Shown piece by piece: positions 1 through 7,921 of a DNA stretch of 64,000 bases. How positions within the stretch are numbered: the stretch's first letter is position 1; the number at the start of each line of letters is the position of its first letter. The notes under the pieces are model-generated. The model was given only the letters and a program-made list of their open reading frames with translations. It had not been told where the DNA came from and ran no database searches. Both the position numbers and the translations under genes were made by a program. Source of the DNA: Streptomyces sp. NBC_00878 (lineage in GTDB: Bacteria; Actinomycetota; Actinomycetes; Streptomycetales; Streptomycetaceae); assembly GCF_026341515.1 (NCBI RefSeq), contig NZ_JAPEOK010000001.1:3410001-3474000 (forward strand), read 5' to 3'.

Positions 1-159
1 CGCCGGATGTCCCTCGACGCTCTCGACGTGCAGTCCGTGCCCGAACACGAATCCGATCACGACACCGAACAGCAGCACGGCCATGGCCAGTACGCGCAGC
101 GACGGACCCGCAGACACACGGGCCCGCGCCATGCGCGGGGGTAACCAGGCCGTAATCAT
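1..159 (-). CDS. Small membrane protein, truncated by window edge
   Basis: Only the first 53 codons are present, and the frame is open to the window edge. An ATG at 159 opens a basic N-terminus followed by one hydrophobic helix at about residues 22-40 (LRVLAMAVLLFGVVIGFVFG) and then GHGLHVES. The layout of a short basic head, one helix and a His-containing periplasmic part resembles the neighbouring DUF6153-like gene at 409, so it may be a divergent paralogue. No clear ribosome-binding site is seen; an in-frame ATG at 132 is an alternative start. Function is unknown. A copper link is inferred only from position. Confidence 0.5.
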   Translation of the reverse strand, partial: MITAWLPPRMARARVSAGPSLRVLAMAVLLFGVVIGFVFGHGLHVESVEGHPA

Positions 160-341
160 GCCGTGATGGTAGCGGCCCGCAGACCCTGATCCGCCAACTC
201 CCGTACGACAGCGCGTTAACGAGCCAGACACATGACCGATTTGCATCGGCGATCCCGAGCGGACAGCAGCGACTGGTGCGCGGCGGGCGCGCCCGTCCGC
301 CGCGCACCAGTTCCTCGCCACCAGCCCCTAACCCGCCCCTT

Positions 342-358
342 ATACCCATACGGGGTAT
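342..358. promoter_or_regulatory. CsoR-type copper operator
   Basis: Perfect inverted repeat ATACCC-N5-GGGTAT, 51 nt before the start of the DUF6153-like gene. It has the GC-centred TACCC/GGGTA arms typical of CsoR (Cu(I)-sensing repressor) operators. The multicopper oxidase downstream supports copper control. CsoR itself is not in the window. The site could also serve the divergent gene at 159. Confidence 0.65.
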
Positions 359-408
359 GGTGCCGGACACGCTCCCAGAAGGTCTCGCAGAAGGTTCGGA
401 CGCCCGCG

Positions 409-867
409 ATGACGGTACGAGAGATGGCTCGGTCACGGACCGGCGGCACCGTCCGCTGGATACGCGGCATGCTCGTCACCGCGTGCGCCGTACTCGCGGT
501 GCTCCTCGTACTCGCGGTGCTCCTGCACCACGAGCTGCCCGCCGCACCGGTGGTGACACCCGCGACGCACGCCATGTCCGCACCGGCACCCGCCTCGGCG
601 TCCGCCGCCCACCACGCCACCACCCATGGGGGCTCAGCAGAACCCGGCAGCGCGGCGCATGGCACCGACGGCGCCGCCTGCCCCTCCATGGCCATGCAGC
701 TCTGCGTCGCCGCCGGCGTCGGCTCCGTACAGCTCGCGTCCCCGTCCGAGTCGCCGACCTCGGCCGTCCCGGCCCAGTACGCGGCGGTCGGGGGCACGGA
801 CCACATCGCGCGATCCGTGAATCGCGCGCCACCCGATCTGTCAGTCCTCTCTCAACTGCGCATATAG
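409..867 (+). CDS. DUF6153-like His/Met-rich membrane-anchored protein
   Basis: A protein of 152 residues starting at the ATG at 409. An upstream in-frame start at 232 is less likely because it would place the operator inside the gene. The N-terminus is basic, followed by one transmembrane helix at about residues 22-38 (LVTACAVLAVLLVLAVLL) and an exported domain rich in Ala, His, Met and Ser (HAM, AHHATTHGG, CPSMAMQLC). This resembles the small actinobacterial DUF6153 family. His, Met and Cys clusters fit metal, probably copper, binding. It lies 51 nt behind a CsoR-like operator and 156 nt ahead of a multicopper oxidase, so a periplasmic copper role is inferred. No function is proven for the family. 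Confidence 0.6.
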   Translation: MTVREMARSRTGGTVRWIRGMLVTACAVLAVLLVLAVLLHHELPAAPVVTPATHAMSAPAPASASAAHHATTHGGSAEPGSAAHGTDGAACPSMAMQLCVAAGVGSVQLASPSESPTSAVPAQYAAVGGTDHIARSVNRAPPDLSVLSQLRI

Positions 868-1023
868 GCGGCGCCCCACGGCTTCCCGCGTCCTCGCGAC
901 GCAGGCGAACCGTGTCCGGACACCGCCCGAAGGCTCATTGCGCGCATCACGCATCACGGGCCACGCGCCGATCGCCGCGCGCGCCACGCGTAACGCGCCA
1001 CGCATCGAGAAGAGGACCTCCTC

Positions 1024-2583
1024 GTGAACAGCATCAACCGTCGCACCGTCCTGCTCGCCGGACTGGGCGCGGCAGGCACCGGCCTACTCGCCGCCTGCAA
1101 TGACGACAACCCCGGCAGCCCCTCCCTCCTCAGCCCTTCCGGTTCCCAGGTCGCCCGCGCGGAGAAGCGGCGGAGCGGCTCGGGCCGGGTGCACCGCGTC
1201 ACTCTCACCGCCGCCCCCGGCACGCTCGACCTGGGCGGCGGCGTCACGGCCAAGTCCTGGGCCTTCGACGGCCGGGCTCCCGGCAAGGAGATCCGGATCT
1301 CGGCAGGTGACACCCTCGCGGCCGAGCTGTCCAACCAACTGCCCGGCAAAACCACCACGTCCATCCACTGGCACGGGCTCGCGCTGCGCGGCGACATGGA
1401 CGGCGTACCGCCGGTCACGCAGACCGCCGTGCGAGCCGGGTCCACTTTCACGTACCGGTTCATCGCGGACGCCCCCGGCACGTACTTCTTCCACCCGCAC
1501 GTCGGCGTCCAGCTCGACCGCGGCCTGTACGCCCCGCTGATCGTCGAGGACCCCAGGGAGCCGCTGTCGTACGACGACGAGTGGGTCGTCGTCCTCGACG
1601 ACTGGCTGGACGGCGTGACCGGCACACCCGACGAAGCCTTCACCGAACTCGGGCAGGGCATGAGCGGCATGGACGGGATGGAGGGCATGGAGGGCATGGA
1701 CGGGATGGCAGAGAAGAAGTTCATGCTCATGGGCGCGGAGAGCGACCTGCTCGGCGGCGACGCCGGAGATGTGGCATACCCGTACCACCTGGTCAACGGG
1801 CGCGTGCCGACGGATCCGGCGGTCTTCAGCGGCAAGCCGAGCAGGCGCGTGCGGCTGCGCATCGTCAACGCGGGCGGCGACACCGCGTACCGGGTGGCGC
1901 TCGGCGGTCACAAGCTGACCGTCACCCACACCGACGGGTTCCCCGTCGCACACCAGCAGGTCGACGCCCTTCTGATCGGCATGGGTGAGCGGTACGACGT
2001 CCTGGTCACTCTCGGCGACGGTGTCTTCCCGCTCGTCGCCCTCGCCGAAGGCAAGAACGCAGCCGACGGGAACGCACGTGGCAAGGACGCCGGCGGTATG
2101 GCCCTGATGCGTACCGGATCGGGCGGTACGCCCAAGGCGACCGTACGGCCGAAGGAACTCGACGGCATGATCATGACCTCATCCCAGCTGCGCGCCGCCG
2201 ACGACGTGCGCCTGGAGCCCCGGAAGGCCGACCGGGTCCACCGCATCGAGCTGACCGGCGGCATGGGCAAGTACGACTGGGGCATCAACGGCAAGCGGTA
2301 CGACATGGCCGACCCGACCGCGAACCCGCTGCTCGTCGAGGAGGGACAGCGCGTCCGCCTCGACTTCGTCAACGCCACCGACATGTGGCATCCGATGCAC
2401 CTGCACGGCCACACCTACCAACTCGGCGACACCGGCCCACGCAAGGACACCACCATCGTCCTGCCCAAGCAGAAGGTGTCCGTCGTCTTCGACGCGGACA
2501 ACCCCGGCCAGTGGCTGCTCCACTGCCACAACGCCTACCACGGCGAGGCCGGAATGATGGCGCTCCTGGCCTACGAAGCCTGA
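1024..2583 (+). CDS. Multicopper oxidase (CueO/laccase-like), Tat lipoprotein
   Basis: A 519-residue oxidase, probably oxidising Cu(I) at the cell surface for copper tolerance. The GTG start follows AGAGGACC. The N-terminus has a twin Arg (NRR) before a hydrophobic stretch and a lipobox LAAC (Cys25), suggesting a Tat-exported lipoprotein. Copper ligands appear in order: HWHG (115-118), HPH (about 157-159), HPMHLHGH (about 456) and HCHNAYHGEAGMM (about 500), the last carrying the type 1 Cys and the axial Met region. A Met-rich insert near residues 213-230 (repeated GM-D/E) resembles the Met-rich copper-binding segment of CueO. It is likely co-transcribed with the DUF6153-like gene from the CsoR-type operator, and a strong terminator follows. 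Confidence 0.88.
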   Translation: MNSINRRTVLLAGLGAAGTGLLAACNDDNPGSPSLLSPSGSQVARAEKRRSGSGRVHRVTLTAAPGTLDLGGGVTAKSWAFDGRAPGKEIRISAGDTLAAELSNQLPGKTTTSIHWHGLALRGDMDGVPPVTQTAVRAGSTFTYRFIADAPGTYFFHPHVGVQLDRGLYAPLIVEDPREPLSYDDEWVVVLDDWLDGVTGTPDEAFTELGQGMSGMDGMEGMEGMDGMAEKKFMLMGAESDLLGGDAGDVAYPYHLVNGRVPTDPAVFSGKPSRRVRLRIVNAGGDTAYRVALGGHKLTVTHTDGFPVAHQQVDALLIGMGERYDVLVTLGDGVFPLVALAEGKNAADGNARGKDAGGMALMRTGSGGTPKATVRPKELDGMIMTSSQLRAADDVRLEPRKADRVHRIELTGGMGKYDWGINGKRYDMADPTANPLLVEEGQRVRLDFVNATDMWHPMHLHGHTYQLGDTGPRKDTTIVLPKQKVSVVFDADNPGQWLLHCHNAYHGEAGMMALLAYEA

Positions 2584-2606
2584 GCCTTCGACTACCCCGG
2601 GTGAGC

Positions 2607-2644
2607 GCGGGCGGGGCGGGACGCGACAGTCCCGCCCCGCCCGC
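2607..2644 (+). terminator. Rho-independent-like hairpin after the oxidase
   Basis: A perfect 16-bp GC-rich stem (2607-2622 with 2629-2644) and a 6-nt loop lie 24 nt after the multicopper oxidase stop. No U-tract is present, as is usual in Streptomyces. It separates the copper unit from the pyridine cluster. Confidence 0.75.
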
Positions 2645-3010
2645 TCGACGCACTCGATGCGTGAGCCATTCATTTTCGTGAGGCCGAGGACGGGCCGGAA
2701 TGTCCCGAATTTCCTGACGGGCCGTCATGAAATAACCGTGTTAACTCGGCGTGCAACCTCTTGCCAAGTAGAGATAGTACGTGTTCGGATTATCTCCGTC
2801 GGGCGGCACCCACCGTCCCGAAACCGCTGCTCAGGTCGTGTGTCGCGGGTCTGTCCCCCCTGCCTGCGCTCCCCGTTTCCCCCGTCTCTCTCCCCGATTC
2901 CCCGTCTTCGCTCTCCCCTTCCGTCGCCCTGCCGGAGTGCGCCTGCGCCATGCCCGCCGGCCGTGGCGGAGCGCGATCCGTACCCCTCTGCGAACCCTGG
3001 AGGAAAGCCC
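2645..3010 (+). promoter_or_regulatory. Leader and promoter region of the nicotinate cluster
   Basis: This 366-nt gene-free stretch precedes nicX. Visible elements are CCGTGTTAACTCGG (2736-2749), which resembles CCGTGCTTAAGTGGG just before the cluster's MarR gene (13419-13433), and an inverted repeat GAGATA-N14-TATCTC (2771-2796). Either could be the MarR operator. A clear -35/-10 pair is not obvious. The rest is pyrimidine-rich leader without a convincing gene. Confidence 0.4.
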
Positions 3011-4039
3011 GTGTTCGATCTTTCGTCCGTCGATCTGCTCGACGCCTTCACACGTGAGCTGCGGCTGTGCAAGGTACGCAGCGGCGAGCACGTCGTGGTG
3101 CTGTCCGAGCCCGGCAGCCGCGGTGACTACGTCGCGGCCGCCTTCGGCGCCGCCAAGGCGTGCGGGGCGCATGTCATCTCCGCGACCGTGCCCGGCGGCA
3201 GCCCCGCGCCGATGCCCAGCACCCACACCGGTGCGGGTCCGGGCCTGGTCTCCGTACTCAACGACAGCACCGCGCAGGACCTGCTGAAGTCGGCCGACCT
3301 GGTCGTCGACCTGACCCGCGAGGGCTTCATCCACGCGCCCGTCCAGCAGGAGATCCTGCGCGCCGGAACCCGCATCATCTTCGTCTGCGACGCCCCCGAC
3401 GTGCTGATCCGCAACCTCCCCAAGGAGGGCGACAAGGCCGAGGTGCTGGAGGGCGTCGACCTGCTCAAGCGGTCGTCCGTCATGCGGGTCACCTCGGACG
3501 CGGGGACCGACCTCACCGTCCAACTCGCCGGATCCAAGCCGGAGTTCCAGTGCGGCTTCGCCGACGATCCGGGCCGCTGGGACCACTGGCCCAGCACCAT
3601 GGTGCTGTGCTGGCCGGAGATCTCGGACGGGCAGATCGTGCTCGCCGAGGGCGACATCCTGCTGCCCTTCAAGGAGTACGTCCGTTCCCCCGTCACCCTG
3701 CAGATCGCGGGCGGGCACATCGAGAAGGTGTCCGGCGGCGCCGAGGCCGAACTGCTGTCGACCTTCTTCGACGACGCCCAGGACGAGTGGGCGCGCAGCC
3801 TCTCCCACATGGGCTGGGGTCTGATGCGTACGGCCGACTGGTTCGCCACGGCGATGTACGGCAAGGACGACCTGATGGGCATGGACGCCCGCGCCTTCGC
3901 CGGGAACTTCCTGTGGTCGACCGGGCCGCATCCGGTCCTCGGGCGTGAGTCGTACGCCCACCTCGACATCGCGATGCGCGGCTGCACCGTCACCGTCGAC
4001 GACGTCGAGGTCGTCACCGGCGGAAAGCTGCCCGACTAG
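3011..4039 (+). CDS. nicX: 2,5-dihydroxypyridine 5,6-dioxygenase (NicX-like)
   Basis: A 342-residue member of the M29-aminopeptidase-fold family that includes NicX, the Fe(II) enzyme opening 2,5-dihydroxypyridine to N-formylmaleamate. The GTG start at 3011 is preceded by GGAGGAAAGCCC. A longer reading frame upstream is rejected because its extra residues look like non-coding sequence. Likely metal-site stretches include residues E, H and D near LAEGDILLPF, HMGWGL and SYAHLDIAMRG, as in the family C-terminal half. The length matches NicX (about 350). It is the first gene of the cluster, 108 nt before the FAD monooxygenase. Assignment rests on family resemblance plus the deformylase, amidase and isomerase downstream. 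Confidence 0.8.
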   Translation: MFDLSSVDLLDAFTRELRLCKVRSGEHVVVLSEPGSRGDYVAAAFGAAKACGAHVISATVPGGSPAPMPSTHTGAGPGLVSVLNDSTAQDLLKSADLVVDLTREGFIHAPVQQEILRAGTRIIFVCDAPDVLIRNLPKEGDKAEVLEGVDLLKRSSVMRVTSDAGTDLTVQLAGSKPEFQCGFADDPGRWDHWPSTMVLCWPEISDGQIVLAEGDILLPFKEYVRSPVTLQIAGGHIEKVSGGAEAELLSTFFDDAQDEWARSLSHMGWGLMRTADWFATAMYGKDDLMGMDARAFAGNFLWSTGPHPVLGRESYAHLDIAMRGCTVTVDDVEVVTGGKLPD

Positions 4040-4146
4040 GGACTCGCCGCCGGCTGACCCGCCGACGGAACCGGCCCGCACGGCACCGGCTTGCGGTGGC
4101 CGCCCGCGCACGAACCACCCGTACACGCCCGCCAGTTGGAGGAAGA

Positions 4147-5415
4147 GTGGCGTCCAGTCAGTCGTACGAAGTCACCGTCGTCGGGGGAGGTCTCGGCGGG
4201 CTCACCGCCGCGCTGGCCCTTCGGCAGCGTGGTCTGCGGGTCACCGTCCTGGAGCAGGCGGCCGAGCTCGGCGAGGTCGGCGCGGGCATCCAGACGGCGC
4301 CCAACGCCAGCCGGATCCTGATGGGGCTGGGGCTGCGCAGGCAGATGGAAGCCATCCACACCGAACCGCTCGATCAGGTGCGGCGGCGGTGGAAGGACGG
4401 CGGCATCGTCGGGCTGACCTCGCTGGGGCAGCGCTGCAAGGACCAGTTCAACGCCCCGTACTGGCACTACCACCGGGCCGATCTGCACCGCATCCTGCTG
4501 GACGCGTGCGTCGATCCGGACGGCCCCGGCCCCGTCGTGGACGTACACACCGCGAGCAAGGTCGTCGAGCTGGACCGTACGGACCCCGCGCGCCCCGTGG
4601 CGGTCACCGACGACGGGCGCCGCCACGCAGGCGACGCGCTCATCGGCGCCGACGGCATCCGCTCGCGGACACGTGACCTGATGGGCCTCCCCGACACCCT
4701 GCAGTTCTCCGGCGAGATGGCCTACCGGGCCCTGATCCCGGGCGAGTTGATCGCCGCCGACCCGGCGACGCGCTGGCTCATGGACCGCTACCAGAGCACC
4801 ATCTGGTACGGACCCGACCGGCACCTCGTGCACTACATCATCCGCGGCGGCGAGTACCTCAACGTCGTGGCGTGCGTGCCCTGCACGGACGAGGTCGCCG
4901 AGAAGTGGAGCGTGTCCGCGACCGCGCAGGACCTCGTGGACGCGTTCCCCGGCTGGGACGACCGGGTGATGTCCATGTTGTCCAAGGCGAAGGAGGACGT
5001 CTCCGCCTTCGCCCTCTACCACCGGCGCCGCGACCCGGTGTGGATGGACGGCCGGGTCGCCCTGCTCGGCGACGCCTGCCACGCGATGCTCCCCTACCAG
5101 GCACAGGGGGCCTCGCAGGCCATGGAGGACGCCGCCGTACTGGCCGAGGAGCTCGGCGCGGTCACGGCCGACGGGGTCGAGGGGGCGCTGCGCCGCTACG
5201 TCGACCGGCGCGCCAAGCACGCCGGCATGGTCCAGGACGCGTCGCTGCGCAACAAGACCTTCTACCACCTGCCCGACGGCCCCGAGCAGCGGGCCAGGGA
5301 CGAACAGCTCAGGAACTTCGACGGGGAGTCGGACCTGTCCTACGACTGGCTCTGGTCGGGCACCCCGCTCAACGACCCGGATCTCGGCGCGTTCTCCTAC
5401 CCGTTCGCCCGCTGA
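4147..5415 (+). CDS. nicC: FAD-dependent monooxygenase, probable 6-hydroxynicotinate 3-monooxygenase
   Basis: A 422-residue class A flavin monooxygenase; GTG start 4147 with GGAGGAA seven bases upstream. The three family motifs are present: GGGLGG near the N-terminus (FAD ADP), GADGIRSR at about 160 and GDACHAMLPYQAQGA at about 307 (FAD ribityl). In the maleamate route this enzyme decarboxylatively hydroxylates 6-hydroxynicotinate to 2,5-dihydroxypyridine, the substrate of the preceding gene. No separate decarboxylase is encoded nearby, which favours nicotinate over picolinate as substrate. A Tyr sits in the third motif (LPYQAQG) where many relatives have His, so substrate specificity should be treated as inferred. 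Confidence 0.7.
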   Translation: MASSQSYEVTVVGGGLGGLTAALALRQRGLRVTVLEQAAELGEVGAGIQTAPNASRILMGLGLRRQMEAIHTEPLDQVRRRWKDGGIVGLTSLGQRCKDQFNAPYWHYHRADLHRILLDACVDPDGPGPVVDVHTASKVVELDRTDPARPVAVTDDGRRHAGDALIGADGIRSRTRDLMGLPDTLQFSGEMAYRALIPGELIAADPATRWLMDRYQSTIWYGPDRHLVHYIIRGGEYLNVVACVPCTDEVAEKWSVSATAQDLVDAFPGWDDRVMSMLSKAKEDVSAFALYHRRRDPVWMDGRVALLGDACHAMLPYQAQGASQAMEDAAVLAEELGAVTADGVEGALRRYVDRRAKHAGMVQDASLRNKTFYHLPDGPEQRARDEQLRNFDGESDLSYDWLWSGTPLNDPDLGAFSYPFAR

Positions 5416-5450
5416 ACCCGGCCCCCCAAGAAATAGAGAGGCTGCCCCCT

Positions 5451-5480
5451 CCCCTTCAAGCCCCTTCAAGCCCCTTCAAG
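5451..5480. repeat. Three tandem copies of CCCCTTCAAG
   Basis: Three exact 10-bp copies lie in the 189-nt gap between the monooxygenase and the MFS gene. No coding or hairpin role is evident; possible slippage repeat. Confidence 0.8.
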
Positions 5481-5604
5481 ACAGCCGCCCTCCCCCTCCA
5501 GACCGCCACCCCCCTGATTCATCCGACCCGCACGTCGGAGCCCCGCGAAAGACGCGTCCGCAATCGTGCGGCACGTACCAAACACGCAACACCGTGGAGC
5601 GAAC

Positions 5605-7002
5605 GTGAAAACAGGCGATCAGATCGTTCAGGAACTGCCCTGGAGATGGCCCGTCCAGGGCAAGATCTTCATCATCGGTGGCCTCGGCTACCTCTTCGAC
5701 GCGTACGACATCGCCCTGAACGGCTTCCTCATGCCGCTCGTGGGTGAGCAGTTCGACCTCTCGCTGAGCGATCGCGGGCTCGTCGCGACCGCCAACCTCG
5801 TCGGCATGGCCGTCGGTGCCATCGCCTGGGGCTCGATCGCGGACCGCATCGGCCGGAAGAAGGCCTTCAGCGTCACGTTGCTGATCTTCGCCCTGTTCTC
5901 CGTCCTCGGTGCCCTCTCGCCCACGTACCCCGTCTTCCTCGCGCTGCGCTTCCTCGCGGGTATCGGCCTCGGCGGCTGTATCCCCGTGGACTACGCGCTG
6001 GTGAGCGAGTTCTCGCCGCGCAAGTACCGGGGCCGGATACTCACCGGGCTCGATGTGTGGTGGCCGGTGGGCGTCACGCTGTGCGGGTTCGTGTCGACGG
6101 CGCTGCTGGCGGTCGACGGGAACTGGCGGTGGATGCTGGCGACGATGGTCCTGCCCGCGCTGCTGCTGTTCTGGGCGCGCCGTGGCATCCCGGAGTCGCC
6201 CATCTACCTGACGAAGAAGGGCCGCGAGGTCGAGGCCCGGAAGGTCATCGACGACCTGGTCGCCCGCACCGGAGCCCCCGTCGTGCCGTACGTGATTCCG
6301 GAGCCCGTCGCCCAGACCGGGCCGCGCGGGGTGGCCGCCGCGGCCGACCAGCTGCGCCGCATCTGGAGCTTCAGCCCGCGCATCACCTCCGCGGCCTGGG
6401 CGCTGTTCGCCACCATCATGCTGGTCTACTACGCGGCCCTGAGCTGGATGCCGACCATCCTGCGGGAAGAGGGTCTCGGTGACACGGCTGCCTTCATGAA
6501 GACCACCCTCATGAGCGGGGTCGGCATCGTCGGTGTGCTGGTGTCCACGGCCCTCGTCGACATCGTCGGCCGCAAGTGGATCATCGGGCTCTCGGCACCG
6601 GTCGCGGCCCTGGCCCTGGTCGTGTTCGCGCTGGTGATGGAGATGCCGACCGGGTCCGTCGTGGCGATCGCCGTCTTCGGCTTCCTGATCCAGCTCACGA
6701 TTCCCGTCCTGTACGCGTACGCCTCGGAGCTGTACCCCACCGAGTTGCGGGCCAGTGGCTTCGGCTGGGCCTCGTCGGTCAGCCGGGTGTTCACCGGATT
6801 CGCCCCGATGCTGTTCGGCTCGCTCATGTGGCCGGTGCTGGGGCTGCCGCTGACCTTCGCGGTACTGGGGATCGCGGTGCTGCTGGCCGTCGTGTGGATG
6901 GCGTTCGCGGCGCCGGAGACGAAGGGCCGGGCCCTGGACGCCGACGAGGAGGAGACGCCGGCCGCCGCGCGGGTGGGGGTCGCCGAGCAGGCGGCCCTCT
7001 GA
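5605..7002 (+). CDS. MFS transporter, probable nicotinate or aromatic-acid importer
   Basis: A 465-residue, 12-helix major facilitator. The GTG start at 5605 follows GTGGAGC. It shows the family loop 2-3 motif GSIADRIGRKKAF, the PESPxYL signature (GIPESPIYL), the second-half motif DIVGRKW and ELYPTELRASGFG, as in sugar or aromatic-acid/H+ symporters. Between the monooxygenase and the hydroxylase genes, it most likely imports the pyridine carboxylate, the role NicT or PcaK-type carriers play elsewhere. The C-terminus is short and charged. Substrate is inferred from context only. Confidence 0.75.
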   Translation: MKTGDQIVQELPWRWPVQGKIFIIGGLGYLFDAYDIALNGFLMPLVGEQFDLSLSDRGLVATANLVGMAVGAIAWGSIADRIGRKKAFSVTLLIFALFSVLGALSPTYPVFLALRFLAGIGLGGCIPVDYALVSEFSPRKYRGRILTGLDVWWPVGVTLCGFVSTALLAVDGNWRWMLATMVLPALLLFWARRGIPESPIYLTKKGREVEARKVIDDLVARTGAPVVPYVIPEPVAQTGPRGVAAAADQLRRIWSFSPRITSAAWALFATIMLVYYAALSWMPTILREEGLGDTAAFMKTTLMSGVGIVGVLVSTALVDIVGRKWIIGLSAPVAALALVVFALVMEMPTGSVVAIAVFGFLIQLTIPVLYAYASELYPTELRASGFGWASSVSRVFTGFAPMLFGSLMWPVLGLPLTFAVLGIAVLLAVVWMAFAAPETKGRALDADEEETPAAARVGVAEQAAL

Positions 7003-7072
7003 GATACGGCCTGTACTGGGGTACATCGGCACGACCCCGTACGGAACTCACGGAACGCACGACAGGAGGACC

Positions 7073-7921
7073 ATGAAGCCCGCCCCCTTCCAGTACCACC
7101 GGGCCCGCGACGTCGACGGAGCCGCGCGGCTGCTGGCCGAGCTCGGCGACGACGCCAAGGTCATCGCCGGCGGGCAGAGCCTCGTCGCGATGATGAACTA
7201 CCGGCTGGCCCGGCCCCGGCACCTCGTCGACATCGGCGGACTGCGGGAACTGGACCGGATGCACCGGGACGCCGACGGCGGACTGCGCATCGGGGCGCTC
7301 ACCACCCACCACACGGTGGAGACCGACCCGGCCGGGGTGCTGGGGGCGGGCTTCGAGGTCCTCAAGAAGGCCATGACCTGGATCGGGCATCTGCCGATCC
7401 GTACCCGTGGCACGGTCGGCGGCAGCATGGCGCACGGCGACGCCACCGCCGAGTGGTGCCTGCTCGCGATGACACTCGGCGCGGAGTTCGTGGCACGCGG
7501 CCCCCGGGGCGAGCGCACGATCACGGCCGGGGACTTCTTCCTCGGCTACTACACCACCGCCCTCGACCCGGACGAGCTCCTCGTCGAGATCGTCTTCCCC
7601 CGACCCGCGCCGCACGCCGCGCTCACCGAATTCGCCGAGCGGCGCGGGGACTTCGCCCTCGTGGCCGCCGCCGTCGACCTCGATGTGGAGGACGGTGAGG
7701 TGCGCGGGGGCCGGGTGGCACTCGGCGGAGTGGCGTCGGCCGCCGTCCGAGTGCCGGAGGCGGAGGCGGTGTTGGCGGACGGCGGCTCCTTCGAGGCGTG
7801 CGCGTCCGCCGCGGCGGAGGCGGTCGAGCCGCCCGCCGACGCGTCCGGCAGCACGCACTACCGCAAACAACTCGTCCGGACTCTGATCCGGCGCGCCTGC
7901 GAGGAGGCGGTGTCCCGATGA
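7073..7921 (+). CDS. Molybdenum hydroxylase FAD subunit (CoxM/xanthine dehydrogenase type)
   Basis: A 282-residue medium subunit that passes electrons from the 2Fe-2S centres to FAD. AGGAGG precedes the ATG. FAD-binding motifs are AGGQSL (about 33-38) and TRGTVGGSMAHGDATAE (about 113-129), both typical of the CO dehydrogenase/nicotinate hydroxylase flavoprotein fold, and a C-terminal FAD domain follows. Its TGA overlaps the ATG of the Mo subunit (ATGA), so the two are translationally coupled. In this cluster the complex probably hydroxylates nicotinate at C6 in the cytoplasm. Confidence 0.85.
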   Translation: MKPAPFQYHRARDVDGAARLLAELGDDAKVIAGGQSLVAMMNYRLARPRHLVDIGGLRELDRMHRDADGGLRIGALTTHHTVETDPAGVLGAGFEVLKKAMTWIGHLPIRTRGTVGGSMAHGDATAEWCLLAMTLGAEFVARGPRGERTITAGDFFLGYYTTALDPDELLVEIVFPRPAPHAALTEFAERRGDFALVAAAVDLDVEDGEVRGGRVALGGVASAAVRVPEAEAVLADGGSFEACASAAAEAVEPPADASGSTHYRKQLVRTLIRRACEEAVSR

